Shown here: piece after piece, positions 26,641 to 35,318 of the stretch | How positions within the stretch are numbered: position 1 is the stretch's first letter | Layout of the letters: each line of letters opens with the position of its first letter | DNA from: Clostridiales bacterium | GTDB lineage: Bacteria > Bacillota > Clostridia > Christensenellales > JAISNN01 | NCBI GenBank assembly: GCA_031276195.1 | Contig: JAISNN010000032.1 | Span: forward strand, 18,980-82,979 | Reading direction: 5' to 3' | Length of the DNA: 64,000 bases | Position numbers and translations under genes: made by a program | Notes under the pieces: model-generated | Seen by the model: only the letters and a program-made list of their open reading frames with translations | Told to the model about the DNA's origin: nothing | Database searches by the model: none

Positions 26641-26709
26641 TCGTCATTGACGTAAATTAGTTCATATATCAAACCTACGCTTCCTTATCCTCATCTCGCG
26701 GAGGGGAAT
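26641..26709. repeat. Long-form family A repeat, degenerate hairpin
   Basis: TCGTCATTGACGTAAATTAG, ATATCAAACCTACGCTTCC and TCGCGGAGGGGAATA. The GGAGGGG half of the hairpin is kept while the C-rich half is eroded. The rest of 26575-26952 is A-rich without a gene. Confidence 0.7.
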
Positions 26710-26952
26710 ATGCGGATTGCGGATAATGAATTAAAACGATTGAGAAAGACATAAATACTTTTGTCTAATGAAAAAGAATTGAGAAAGATTTAAATATTTT
26801 TGAGGGATAAAAAACGAACGAGATAGTTTGGGAATATTTTTTTATATAAATGAAAAAAACGCTTTAAAAAGATCTAAAAACTTTTCGGCGCGTGAAAAAT
26901 GCTTAAAAAAGCAAAAAAGGCATAAATATTTTTTTTAATACGCAAAAAATGA

Positions 26953-26981
26953 TTGACTTGTTTTGCGATTGGTGGTATATT
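26953..26981 (+). promoter_or_regulatory. Promoter of rpmG
   Basis: TTGACT, a 17-base spacer and TATATT, then a small CACCT/AGGTG hairpin (26990-27005) in the leader. Confidence 0.75.
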
Positions 26982-27030
26982 GTATAGGCACCTGCGTTTA
27001 GGTGTAATTTTTTTGGAGGTGTTTGCCGTA

Positions 27031-27180
27031 ATGCGTACAAAAATTACCTTGGCTTGCACGGAGTGTAAACAGAGAAACTACGACGATATGAAGAACAAAA
27101 AGAATACGCCCGACAGGCTCGAATTGAAAAAGTATTGCAGATTTTGCAAAAAACACACCGTTCACAAAGAGACGAAATAA
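27031..27180 (+). CDS. rpmG: Large ribosomal subunit protein L33, zinc-binding form
   Basis: A 49-residue protein beginning [17 protein letters not shown] and ending [14 protein letters not shown]. The two Cys pairs (CTEC, CRFC) bind zinc, so this is the C+ form of L33. The ATG at 27031 is chosen because GGAGGTGTTTGC precedes it; an upstream in-frame codon in the promoter would add 26 unrelated residues. In Bacillota rpmG usually leads the rpmG-secE-nusG cluster, as here, though 400 bases of repeat separate it from secE. Confidence 0.95.
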   Translation: MRTKITLACTECKQRNYDDMKNKKNTPDRLELKKYCRFCKKHTVHKETK

Positions 27181-27576
27181 TTTCACGCGGAAACTTGCGG
27201 TTTTCCGAAACGGCGGGGATATGGTTTTTTAGGGCTTGTTTTGGATTTTGAATTTCAGAATTTAAAGTTGAAAGAAGTTAAAGGCTTATCGGATTCCTAA
27301 AATAATAGGAAAGAAGTTATAAGCCTTATCGGATTCCGAAACGATAGAGGAAAGTTTTGCGGAACTTATCTTTGACGTTAGGAAAAGACTTTTTTTAAGG
27401 CTTTTTGAATTCCGAAAATAAATAGGAAAGAAGTTATAAGTCTTAATCGGATTGCCGGATCTTTAAAGGAAAAAGAGTTTTAAATTCCGGATTTTGGTAT
27501 ACAAAAAAGGGTAATCGCGGGTTTAATTCTAAGGAAATTACGTTTGTTTTAAAACGAAAATAATCGAGGTGGATAT
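27181..27576. repeat. Spacer with direct repeats before secE
   Basis: The string GGAAAGAAGTTATAAG, followed by a CTTATCGGATT-type stretch, is found at about 27308 and 27424, with a third diverged unit near 27270. No gene is seen in it. Confidence 0.6.
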
Positions 27577-28140
27577 ATGGCACAAGAGCCGAAAAAAATT
27601 CAAGCCGCCGACGGAGTCGTTACGGTCAAAAAGAGCGACCTTGCCAAACTGAAAAAAAACAAGGCCGCCGCGAAACAGTCCGACGGCGCGAAGCAGTCCG
27701 ACGGCGTGAAACAGGCAGTCGGAGTCAAGCAGGCGGGCGGGGTCAAGCAGGCGAACGTTTCCTCCGCTCAGACCGCTCTTTCTCCCGCGGCGAAAAGGCG
27801 GAACGAAATCATCGAAAGACGCCAAAAGGCTTTGGCGCAGGCAAAACGCGGACAGCAAAGCGTCAAAAAACAGCCGCGTAAGGACGGCGAAAAACCCGTT
27901 ACGGGCTTCGCGCGCGTCAAGAGATGGTTCGTCAATATCGGAAAGTGGATCGCGAGAAAGTTTAAAGAGACGGTTTCCGAACTGAAAAAAGTTACGTGGC
28001 CCGAGCCGAAAGAGGCGGTCAAGCAGACGCTTGTGGTTTTGGCGGTCGTGGCGTGCTTTTTGGTCGTGCTTTTCGTTATGGACTTGGGGCTTTCAAACCT
28101 TTTGAAATTGCTTGCGAGCGCGGCGGAAAAGAGCGTATAA
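27577..28140 (+). CDS. secE: Preprotein translocase subunit SecE with long basic N-terminal extension
   Basis: A 187-residue protein. The SecE core is the last 65 residues: amphipathic helix RKFKETVSELKKVTWPEPKEA, then one membrane span (TLVVLAVVACFLVVLFVMDLG). It is an essential stabilising subunit of the SecYEG channel. The first 120 residues are unusual: Lys/Ala/Gln-rich, with imperfect KQSDGV/KQAGGV repeats (about 30-60), strongly basic and probably disordered. Most SecE proteins of this type have 60-90 residues. AGGTGG precedes the ATG. nusG follows after 330 bases of repeat; normally the two genes are nearly adjacent. Confidence 0.93.
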   Translation: MAQEPKKIQAADGVVTVKKSDLAKLKKNKAAAKQSDGAKQSDGVKQAVGVKQAGGVKQANVSSAQTALSPAAKRRNEIIERRQKALAQAKRGQQSVKKQPRKDGEKPVTGFARVKRWFVNIGKWIARKFKETVSELKKVTWPEPKEAVKQTLVVLAVVACFLVVLFVMDLGLSNLLKLLASAAEKSV

Positions 28141-28370
28141 GGCGTAGGTTTTGTTTTTTTAACCGCTTTTTTTAAAAATTGCGGAAAGAGAGCGAAAGGA
28201 CAGTTTTTAAGAATTAGTATAGGTTTTGTTTTTTTAACCGCTTTTTTTTAAAATTGCGGAAAGAGAACGAAAGGACAGTTTTTAAGAATTAGTATAGGTT
28301 TTGTTTTTTTAACCGCTTTTTTTAAAATTGCGGAAAGAGAGCGAAGGGATAGTTTTTTTAACTTGCGTTG
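28141..28370. repeat. 78-bp tandem repeat, three copies, between secE and nusG
   Basis: Units with TTTGTTTTTTTAACCGCTTT and ATTGCGGAAAGAGAGCGAA start at about 28149, 28228 and 28306. The AACCGC/GCGG parts could form weak hairpins with adjoining T runs, possibly acting as serial weak terminators. Confidence 0.85.
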
Positions 28371-28473
28371 GAATCACTTTTTTTGAATTTCGTTGAAAGA
28401 GAGCGGACGGAGCCGATTTTATGACAAGCGTACAATAAAAAGGCTTTTGGATTTTTGATTGAAGGAGCGGATA

Positions 28474-29448
28474 ATGAGCGAAGAATTGGGATATATTTCC
28501 GAAATAAACGGGCTTGAAAACGACGCGGAAGCCGCGGACGGAACGAAAGAGGTTTCGGACGCGTTGAAGGACGGCGGACTTTCGGACGGAGCAAGCGCGG
28601 ATGCGGAAAATTCCGAAGCGGCGGACGCGGAAATAAAAGCCGAATCAACGGACGAAGCGGACGCGGATATAAATACGGAAAATTCCGTCGAAACGGACGC
28701 GGAAATAAAAGCCGAATCAACGGACGAAACGGACGCGGATATAAATACGGAAAATTACGACGAAACGGGCGAAACGGACGCGGAAATAAAAGCCGAATCA
28801 ACGGGCGAAACGGACGCGGATATAAATACGGAAAATTCCGACGAAACGGGCGAAACCGCCGAAAATCCCGACGGAGAGGGCGCGGAAAATTCCGCACATT
28901 CTCTCTTTTCCGAGGCGGAGGGGCAGACCCCGAAATGGTATGTCATTCACACGTATTCGGGCTATGAAAATATGGTCGAGCAGAACCTGAAAAAAATGGT
29001 TGAAAACAACAACATTCAGGATATGATAACCGATATCGCGATCCCCGTCGAGGACGACATAATCGAAAAGGCGAACGGAAAGAAAAAAATCGTCGAAAGA
29101 AAGAAATTCCCGGGATATGTCTTTATCAAACTCATTCACACCAAGCAGATTTGGTATATGGTAACCAGCACGAGAGGCGTAACGAGTTTCGTGGGCGCGG
29201 CGGGAAGGGCGATCGCGCTTACCCCCGAGGAAGTCAAAAGAATGGGCTTAGAAAAGGTCGCGACCGCCGAGGAAACCGCAAAATTCGCGGTAGGCGACAA
29301 CGTCGTCGTCGTTTCGGGGGCGTTGGAAAAGTTTATCGGCGTGATAAATTCGATCAGCCACGACAAAAAGAAAGTGAGGGTTACGATCTCGATGTTCGGG
29401 AGAGAAACCTCCGTGGATTTGGACTTTACGCAGATCGAAAAACTGTGA
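28474..29448 (+). CDS. nusG: Transcription termination/antitermination factor NusG with acidic repeat N-terminal extension
   Basis: A 324-residue protein; NusG normally has about 175. The NGN domain starts near residue 152 (PKWYVIHTYSGYENMVEQ) and includes FPGYVFIK and VTSTRGVTSFVG. The KOW domain starts near 270 (VGDNVVVVSGALEKFIGVI) and ends MFGRETSVDLDFTQIEKL. NusG binds RNA polymerase and links it to Rho or the ribosome. The first 150 residues are very acidic with tandem TDETDADINTEN/ETDAEIKAES repeats. The ATG at 28474 is preferred, with AAGGAG six bases ahead; a TTG codon at 28459 lies inside that site. Neighbour SecE has a basic repeat extension. Confidence 0.93.
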   Translation: MSEELGYISEINGLENDAEAADGTKEVSDALKDGGLSDGASADAENSEAADAEIKAESTDEADADINTENSVETDAEIKAESTDETDADINTENYDETGETDAEIKAESTGETDADINTENSDETGETAENPDGEGAENSAHSLFSEAEGQTPKWYVIHTYSGYENMVEQNLKKMVENNNIQDMITDIAIPVEDDIIEKANGKKKIVERKKFPGYVFIKLIHTKQIWYMVTSTRGVTSFVGAAGRAIALTPEEVKRMGLEKVATAEETAKFAVGDNVVVVSGALEKFIGVINSISHDKKKVRVTISMFGRETSVDLDFTQIEKL

Positions 29449-29649
29449 TAAACGTCATAAAGACGGAATTAAAAAACGTAATTTTTCGGAATTTTTAAAT
29501 TTAATATATGGATATATGAGCGGAATTCGCAATTATTGAGGTTTTTTAATTCCACGCCGCTAAAACGGAATTCCGAAAGTCCGGAAAGGTTTTTAAAAAC
29601 GGAATTTTTTGAATTTCGGTATATAAAAAAATTATATAATTACGATATT

Positions 29650-29680
29650 TTAATTAAAAACCGAATTTATCTTTCGGTTT
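29650..29680 (+). terminator. Possible terminator or leader hairpin between nusG and rplK
   Basis: AACCGAA/TTTCGGTT with a six-base loop, followed by a T-rich CTGATT. Weak. The remainder of 29449-29855 is AT-rich and shows no gene. Confidence 0.4.
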
Positions 29681-29855
29681 CTGATTCAAAATATATATGT
29701 GGGAGCGCGTAAATCTAAAAATTATATGCGCGCATTACGACCACAAAACGCCGCGAAGCGTAATTTTTCGGGGTTTGTTCTTTGTTTTTAAGGCTTTTAT
29801 GCCTGAAAAGCGGAAAAAAACCGTAAAAAAACGTCCGCGGCGCGGAGGAAATTCT

Positions 29856-30281
29856 ATGGCTAAGAAAATCTCGGCGGTAGTAAAATTGCAGTTGCCCGCG
29901 GGCAAAGCAACCCCCGGTCCCCCCGTCGGTTCGACGCTCGGACCTCACGGAATCAACATTCCGATGTTCACGAAGGAATTTAACGAAAAAACGGCGGACA
30001 AAGCCGGATTGATTATTCCCGTCGTCATCACGATTTATTCCGACCGTTCGTTCTCGCTCGTCTTCAAGACCCCCCCCGCGGCGGTTCTGATCAAGAAAGC
30101 CGTCGGCATCGAAACGGGTTCGGCAAGACCGAACAAGGACAAAGTCGCGAAAATTTCACTCAACGCCGTCAAAGAAATCGCGGCGCAGAAAATGCCCGAC
30201 CTAAACGCGGCGAGTCTCGACGCGGCGGTCAGCATGATCAAAGGCACGGCGCGCAGTATGGGCGTCGTCGTCGAAGAATAA
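29856..30281 (+). CDS. rplK: Large ribosomal subunit protein L11
   Basis: A 141-residue protein, standard length. It starts [20 protein letters not shown], followed by [15 protein letters not shown] (the conserved Pro-rich N-domain). The rRNA-binding C-domain has [21 protein letters not shown] and ends [12 protein letters not shown]11 forms the GTPase-associated centre on 23S rRNA. The ATG at 29856 is chosen because CGCGGAGGAAATTCT lies just before it; the frame is open 159 bases further up. rplA follows after 19 bases, as in the usual L11-L1 operon. Confidence 0.97.
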   Translation: MAKKISAVVKLQLPAGKATPGPPVGSTLGPHGINIPMFTKEFNEKTADKAGLIIPVVITIYSDRSFSLVFKTPPAAVLIKKAVGIETGSARPNKDKVAKISLNAVKEIAAQKMPDLNAASLDAAVSMIKGTARSMGVVVEE

Positions 30282-30300
30282 TCTTTGGAGGTGTATTATT

Positions 30301-30984
30301 ATGAAAGGAAAAAAATATGTAGATTCTCTGAAGCTTATCGAAAGCGCGAAGCAGTACGACGCCGCGGAGGCGTTGGAATTGGCGTTAAAGACGGCGAAAG
30401 CAAAGTTTGACGAGAGTATCGAATTGCACGTAAAGTTGGGCGTAGACCCGCGCCACGCCGACCAACAGGTCAGAGGCGTCGTAATCCTTCCGAACGGAAC
30501 GGGAAAAAAGGTCAGAGTTTTGGTTATCGCGAAAGGCGCGAAAGCCGACGAAGCCGCCGCCGCCGGAGCGGAGTTTGTGGGAGCGGAGGATATGCTCCAA
30601 AAGATTCAGACGGAAAATTGGTTCGGTTTCGACGTTTGTATAACCACGCCCGATATGATGGGCTTGGTAGGCAGACTCGGAAAGGTTTTGGGACCTAAGG
30701 GCTTGATGCCCAACCCGAAGTCCGGAACGGTTACGATGGATATCGGAAAGGCCGTCGCGGACGTCAAAGCGGGTAAGGTCGAATACAGAGTCGATAAAAC
30801 CGCGATCGTCCACGTGTCGATCGGAAAGGCGTCTTTCGGCAAGGAAAAACTCCTCGAAAATCTCCAAACGCTTATGGACGCGCTGATCAAAGCGAAACCG
30901 TCCGCGGCGAAAGGAACATACCTCAGAAGCGTCGCCGTCGCCAGCACTATGGGACCCGGGATTAAAGTCGCTTATAGAATGTAG
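30301..30984 (+). CDS. rplA: Large ribosomal subunit protein L1
   Basis: A 227-residue protein with the L1 signature regions: an N-terminal [41 protein letters not shown], and the central [20 protein letters not shown] with [12 protein letters not shown]. It ends ATLGPGIKV-like ([14 protein letters not shown]). L1 binds the L1 stalk of 23S rRNA and usually represses its own operon by binding the L11 leader. TGGAGGTG precedes the ATG. It lies 19 bases downstream of rplK, so they are almost certainly cotranscribed. Confidence 0.97.
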   Translation: MKGKKYVDSLKLIESAKQYDAAEALELALKTAKAKFDESIELHVKLGVDPRHADQQVRGVVILPNGTGKKVRVLVIAKGAKADEAAAAGAEFVGAEDMLQKIQTENWFGFDVCITTPDMMGLVGRLGKVLGPKGLMPNPKSGTVTMDIGKAVADVKAGKVEYRVDKTAIVHVSIGKASFGKEKLLENLQTLMDALIKAKPSAAKGTYLRSVAVASTMGPGIKVAYRM

Positions 30985-31069
30985 TTCTCTTAAATTTATC
31001 CGCAACGGCCGCTATACGGCGGTTTCGGCTAAAAAAAATAAAAAATTAAGCGAAAGCGCGGTTTTTTGT

Positions 31070-31098
31070 TTGACATTTATAAAAAAATGTCGTAAAAT
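31070..31098 (+). promoter_or_regulatory. Promoter of the rplJL operon
   Basis: TTGACA, a 17-base spacer and TAAAAT, giving a leader of about 470 bases before rplJ. Confidence 0.8.
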
Positions 31099-31104
31099 AA
31101 CATA

Positions 31105-31577
31105 GTTAAAATTTTTCCAAAGACGGCAAGTGTTTCCGCGGGAACGTATTTTAATACTATCATTATCGTTTTTTTAATCCCAGAAGCGTAAATTCGGAAA
31201 TTTTGAAAGCGAAACGGCATTTTAGTATCTAAGTACCGCGCGGAAGCGTAAAGCGTATAATCCGCTTGCTCAGGCGAAATTTGAAGTTTTTGATTTATAC
31301 CGTCGAGTTTTTCTCCTTTTTGCGTCCGCGTTAGGGGGGGATAGAGGGGTTGAGGCGAATCCGCCTTTTGTCCTTTAAAAAAAACGTCCGGCGTAACGAT
31401 TATGATTTCTTATTTTTAACGCCTTGTCTTGTTTTTGGGATAAGGCGTTATATTTTTTTGAGGCTTAATTCTTAAATCGGCGTACAAAGGCGTGAGACGC
31501 CGGATCCGCGTAAGCAAAGAACGCCGCAAAAAACGTAATGCGTACAAGGTGAAAATTTTGAAAAAGGAGGGTTATTC
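31105..31577 (+). promoter_or_regulatory. L10 (rplJ) leader with attenuator-like terminator
   Basis: The long leader typical of rplJ, where L10(L12)4 binds to control expression. It ends in a strong hairpin AACGCCTTGTC / GATAAGGCGTT (about 31417-31451) followed by ATATTTTTTT, about 120 bases before rplJ. The exact L10-binding fold cannot be drawn with confidence; a GGGGGGGATAGAGGGG tract at 31334 resembles an eroded, inverted family A repeat. Confidence 0.6.
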
Positions 31578-32096
31578 ATGGCAGTATCAAAGGCTACTAA
31601 GACCGAACAATTAGACGAAATCCGTCAAAAACTCGAAGAATCCGCGTCGTTCGTCCTCATCGACTACGTCGGGATCAACGCGGCGCAGGCGACGGCTTTC
31701 AGAAAAAATTTCCGTGAAAAGGGTGTCCATTATAAGGTTTACAAAAACCGCATACTCAAAATCGCGCTGAACGAAAAGGGTATTACGGATTTTGATAAAT
31801 TTTTGGAAGGAACTACGGCGGTCGCGTTCAGTAAAGACCCGACGGGGGCGGCTTCGTCCGTCATCGACGGCTCGAAAGACATTCCGAAAATCAAAATCAA
31901 ATGCGGAAGTTTGGACGGCGCGTTCTTGGACGAGGAAGGCGTAAAAGCGCTCGCGTCTATGCCGTCGAAAGAAACGCTGCTCGCAATGTTGCTCGGCGTT
32001 ATGCAAGGACCGGTCAGAGGTCTCGCAGTCGGCTTAAACGCGACGATCGCGGGGCTTGCAAGGGCGTTGCAGGCGGTTGCGGACGGCAAAAATTAA
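31578..32096 (+). CDS. rplJ: Large ribosomal subunit protein L10
   Basis: A 172-residue protein with the L10 N-domain (KTEQLDEIRQKLEESASFVL, DYVGINAAQATAFRKNFRE, YKVYKNRILKIAL) and the C-terminal helix that carries L7/L12 dimers (RGLAVGLNATIAGLARALQA). L10 is the base of the L12 stalk. The AAGGAGGGTTATTC site is strong. rplL follows after 236 bases of duplicated sequence, longer than usual. Regulation by the leader described above is expected. Confidence 0.97.
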   Translation: MAVSKATKTEQLDEIRQKLEESASFVLIDYVGINAAQATAFRKNFREKGVHYKVYKNRILKIALNEKGITDFDKFLEGTTAVAFSKDPTGAASSVIDGSKDIPKIKIKCGSLDGAFLDEEGVKALASMPSKETLLAMLLGVMQGPVRGLAVGLNATIAGLARALQAVADGKN

Positions 32097-32129
32097 TATA
32101 AAATTTTAAAAAAACGGAGCGGAAACCGC

Positions 32130-32300
32130 GGCGCGGAATTTTAAAAGAAATATTAAAACGCGTAAAGCGAAAAAAACGCCGAAAAATCAAAATCAAAATT
32201 AAAACTAAAAAATCGCGAAGCGGAATTTTAAAAGAAATATTTAAAAACGCGTAAAGCGAAAAAACACCGAAAAATCAAAATAAAAAATAAAAACTAAAAA
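32130..32300. repeat. Tandem duplication of about 85 bp between rplJ and rplL
   Basis: GCGGAATTTTAAAAGAAATA, then an AAACGCGTAAAGCGAAAAAA string and A-rich tail, is present at about 32136 and 32220. Confidence 0.85.
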
Positions 32301-32332
32301 ATAAAAAAAATTTAATTCGGAGGAATTTTAAA

Positions 32333-32713
32333 ATGGCAGATATTGCAAAATTGTTGGAAGAGATAAAAAATATGACGGTCATCGACCTCAGCAAACTCGT
32401 TAAGGCGATCGAAGAAGAATTCGGCGTCAGCGCGGCGGCTCCCGCGGCGGTTGCGGTTGCGGCGGCTCCCGGAGCGGCGGCGGCTCCCGCGGCGGAGGAA
32501 AAGACGGAATTCGACGTCGTTTTGAAAGAAGTCGGACCGAATAAGGTTCCCGTCATCAAGGTCGTAAGAGACGCGACGGGTCTGGGTCTCGTGGACGCGA
32601 AAGCGCTCGTCGACGGCGCGCCCAAGACGATCAAAGAGGCTATGGCAAAAGCGGCGGCGGAAGAACTCGTCGCGAAATTCAAAGAAGCGGGCGCAACCGC
32701 GGAATTGAAGTAA
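32333..32713 (+). CDS. rplL: Large ribosomal subunit protein L7/L12
   Basis: A 126-residue protein with an N-terminal dimerisation helix ([20 protein letters not shown]), an Ala-rich hinge (about 40-58) and the conserved C-domain ([40 protein letters not shown]). It recruits translational GTPases. GGAGGAATTTTAAA precedes the ATG. In most bacteria rpoB follows; here a terminator and a restriction-modification island follow instead. Confidence 0.97.
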   Translation: MADIAKLLEEIKNMTVIDLSKLVKAIEEEFGVSAAAPAAVAVAAAPGAAAAPAAEEKTEFDVVLKEVGPNKVPVIKVVRDATGLGLVDAKALVDGAPKTIKEAMAKAAAEELVAKFKEAGATAELK

Positions 32714-32742
32714 GAATTTTTATCCCGGACAAATAAAAAAAC

Positions 32743-32790
32743 AAGACCTAAAAACCGTTCCGTAGAAAAACAGAGCGGTTTTTGTCTTTT
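32743..32790 (+). terminator. Intrinsic terminator after rplL
   Basis: AAGAC-x-AAAAACCG paired with CGGTTTTTGTCTT around a loop, then TTTCG. Confidence 0.8.
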
Positions 32791-32872
32791 CGCGTTTGAT
32801 ATAATAAATAAGCGTCAAGTTAATCTGCGATTTAAAAGGAAACCGTTTATATGTTTATCGAATAAAAACAAC

Positions 32873-32901
32873 TTGACAACGTTCGGTAGATCGTTTATAA
32901 T
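32873..32901 (+). promoter_or_regulatory. Consensus promoter of the restriction-modification island
   Basis: TTGACA, a 17-base spacer and TATAAT, 115 bases ahead of the methyltransferase start. Confidence 0.85.
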
Positions 32902-33015
32902 TGAGAATAAGGATAAAAGCGGTCGGGCGGGTACGGATAAGTAAAAGCGATTCGCGGAGCGGCATAAGCCGCGCGCCGTTATTTTACGGAATTAAGGTTT
33001 TCGGGAGGTCTAAGC

Positions 33016-33432
33016 GTGAAAAAATTAAAATCGATAGATTTATTTGCCGGCATAGGAGGCATTCGCTTAGGCTTCGATCGGGCGTTCGGCGATAAAATAG
33101 AAACGGTTTTCGTTTCCGAATGGGACGAATACGCTCAAAAGACATATAAGGCGAATTTCGGCGGCGGAGCGATTGCGGGCGATATAACCAAGATAAACGA
33201 GGACGACGTCCCCGTCTTCGATATTTGTCTCGCGGGTTTTCCGTGCCAAGCGTTCAGTCTCGCGGGGCAACGCAAAGGCTTTTTGGACGACTATAACGGT
33301 ATGAGCAGAGGGACGCTGTTTTTCGATGCGGCTCGGATTTGCCGAAAACACAAACCGAAAGTCATTTTTTGCGAAAACGTGAAAGGATTGACCGTTCACG
33401 ACGGCGGGCGCGGAGGGGATTTATATGCGTAA
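33016..33432 (+). CDS. C5-cytosine DNA methyltransferase, N-terminal half (motifs I-VI)
   Basis: 138 residues from a GTG start with GGGAGG at the right distance. It contains motif I (DLFAGIGGIRLGF), motif II (VSEWDEYAQKTY), motif III (GDITKI), motif IV with the catalytic Cys (LAGFPCQAFSLAGQRKGF) and motif VI (FCENVKGL). It then ends at HDGGRGGDLYA; the family normally continues for 180 or more residues with motifs VIII-X and the target recognition domain. The stop codon overlaps the start of the HNH gene, so the junction looks like an operon junction and not a random break. A matching C-terminal half lies 1.1 kb downstream. Confidence 0.88.
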   Translation: MKKLKSIDLFAGIGGIRLGFDRAFGDKIETVFVSEWDEYAQKTYKANFGGGAIAGDITKINEDDVPVFDICLAGFPCQAFSLAGQRKGFLDDYNGMSRGTLFFDAARICRKHKPKVIFCENVKGLTVHDGGRGGDLYA

Positions 33433-34189
33433 AAATTGGACGCGCGATGAGATAATTTTAGCCTTTGACTTGTATTGCCGCCTGCCAAGCAAGGAAGTAT
33501 TCGTTGGCAATCCAGCCATTCGCGAGTTATCCGCAATTTTGGGCAGAACCGAAAATTCAATTAAACTGAAATTGCAAAACTTTAAGAGTTATGATCCGTT
33601 TTATACGATGAACGGCAGAATAGGTCTTAGTCACGGAAGCAAGATGGATGCCGAGGTCGTGCAAGATTTTATATATAATTGGGACGAATTAGTTGTACTC
33701 GCGCAAGAAATTCGCGGCAGGTTTGGGCTACCTAATATTGAAGCGGACAACGATTTACGGTCTTTAAACATACCTGCGGAGTATAGTAAGGAAAGACTTC
33801 AAAAAACGCGTGTGAGGCAATCGTTTTTTAGAAATGCGGTAATTGCCGCCTACGGCAAAAAATGCTGTATAACGGGCATAGATATGCCAGAACTTTTAAT
33901 TGCGTCGCATATAAAGCCGTGGTCGGAGTCAAACGATATTGACGAGAAAGCCAATCCGCAGAACGGATTATTGCTAAACGGTCTTCACGATTTAGCGTTT
34001 GACAAAGGTTTAATAACGATAAGTCTGGATTATAAGGTTGTTTTATCCGCTAAATTATATGATAATCTCAGCGAGCAGACGGCATCGTTTTTCCGTAGGT
34101 ACGAAAATCAACAAATCGCTTTGCCTAATCGTTTTTTGCCGGCAAAACGCTTTATCGAATATCATAATGATAGCATTTTTCAAAGATGA
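33425..34189 (+). CDS. HNH restriction endonuclease-like protein
   Basis: 254 residues. The N-terminal part (RKNWTRDEIILAFDLYCRLP and AILGRTENSIKLKLQNFKSY) looks like a helical DNA-binding region. The C-terminal HNH nuclease is KKCCITGIDMPELLIASHI, KPWSESNDIDEKANPQNG and LLLNGLHDLAFDKGLITI, with the characteristic ASHI, N and H residues. Such proteins are common type II-like restriction nucleases next to C5 methyltransferases. Its ATG overlaps the stop of the methyltransferase N-half (coupled translation, GGAGGGG upstream). Codon use is more AT-rich than in the methyltransferase pieces, so the gene may have come from another source. Confidence 0.85.
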   Translation: MRKNWTRDEIILAFDLYCRLPSKEVFVGNPAIRELSAILGRTENSIKLKLQNFKSYDPFYTMNGRIGLSHGSKMDAEVVQDFIYNWDELVVLAQEIRGRFGLPNIEADNDLRSLNIPAEYSKERLQKTRVRQSFFRNAVIAAYGKKCCITGIDMPELLIASHIKPWSESNDIDEKANPQNGLLLNGLHDLAFDKGLITISLDYKVVLSAKLYDNLSEQTASFFRRYENQQIALPNRFLPAKRFIEYHNDSIFQR

Positions 34190-34201
34190 GGGTTAAAACA
34201 T

Positions 34202-34486
34202 ATGGGACGCAGAGAGAAAAACTTAGCCGTGAACATAATGCAACATTTATCCTGCCGGCAAGAGGACGAGTCTTTAAACGTACCGATAGCCGTCAGCAGA
34301 GAAGCAATTGAAAGTTACGGCGTTAGTTTTGATATCCCGAACGACGATCTCGTGATATCGGCGATCAGACATCTTATCTATATTATCAATCCTTGGAATA
34401 GGTTGGATATATGCACGGTTTTGGCAGAGCAATGCGGGTTTACGAAAGCGGAGGCTAAGCGTTATTTTAATGAAATTTATTTGTAA
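34202..34486 (+). CDS. Uncharacterised 94-residue protein in the R-M island
   Basis: I do not recognise the family. It begins 12 bases after the HNH gene with GAGGG upstream, so it is in the same operon. The protein is soluble and mostly helical (MGRREKNLAVNIMQHLSCRQ, then DLVISAIRHLIYIINPW and LAEQCGFTKAEAKRYFNEIY). The last part resembles a helix-turn-helix-like tail. It could be a specificity or control subunit of the neighbouring nuclease, but no motif shows this. Confidence 0.6.
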   Translation: MGRREKNLAVNIMQHLSCRQEDESLNVPIAVSREAIESYGVSFDIPNDDLVISAIRHLIYIINPWNRLDICTVLAEQCGFTKAEAKRYFNEIYL

Positions 34487-34562
34487 TACGCTTTATTGTA
34501 TTTTTTTAAGATACCTTTATTAAAATAAATAAATTGATAAATGTTTTGCGGCGCTTTGAAAT

Positions 34563-35318
34563 TTCGACGTTTTAACGGCGGGGTTTCCTTGTCAGCCGTT
34601 CTCGGTAAGAGGAAAGCAACTCGGATTTAAAGATCCGCGCGGAAACTTATTTTTTGAGATTGCGCGGATAATAGATAAAAAGCGTCCGCAAGCCGTATTC
34701 CTTGAAAACGTCGCAAACCTTATGCGGCACGACGACGGCAAGACTTTTCTCGCGATATACGGCACGCTTGCGCGGTTGGGCTATTACGTTACGTATAAAG
34801 TCCTCGACGCGCAAGAATACGGGGGCGCGCCGCAAAAGCGCGAGCGGATATTTATCGCCGCGTTTGAGAGTTACGAGGCGTGCGGGCGGTTTAGGTTTCC
34901 GGAACCTATGCCGCGGACGCTGTGTTTGAACGATTGTTTAAAGCGAACGGCAAAGCAAGAGAAGCCGTATTATTATACGTCCGAAAATTACTTATACGGG
35001 CAGTTAGAACGGATCGTTACCGATAGAGAGGCTTTGTATCTTATCACGGACGGCGGCGTTTCGGCAAAGAAATACTATATCGCTTCCGCTTTGAAGGCTA
35101 ATATGGGAACTTTTCCGGATAGAATACCCGTTTTGCGCGACGATTACGGAGTAAGGAAACTTACCGAGGACGAATGCCTTGCCTTGCAAGGATTTCCGAA
35201 AGATTTTTCGTTTCCTAACGATATAACGAGAGAGGCGAAATATAAGCAGGCGGGAAATACGGTTTGCGTACCCGTCGTCGAGCGGATCGCCGAAAAAATA
35301 GCGGAGGCGTTGACGTGA
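34563..35318 (+). pseudogene. C5-cytosine DNA methyltransferase, C-terminal half (motifs IV-X)
   Basis: The conserved frame begins FDVLTAGFPCQPFSVRGKQ at 34563, directly after an in-frame TGA at 34557. It continues through motif VI (FLENVANL), VIII (GGAPQKRERIFIAAF), a recognition region, IX (RKLTEDECLALQGFPKDF) and X (YKQAGNTVCVPVVERI). No ATG, GTG or TTG occurs before 34722 (MRHDDGKTF), so motifs IV-VI of this copy cannot be translated from a normal start. From 34722 a 198-residue protein could be made, although no good ribosome site precedes it. Motifs I-III are absent. The translatable part starts exactly where the upstream N-half ends in the family alignment. Confidence 0.85.
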
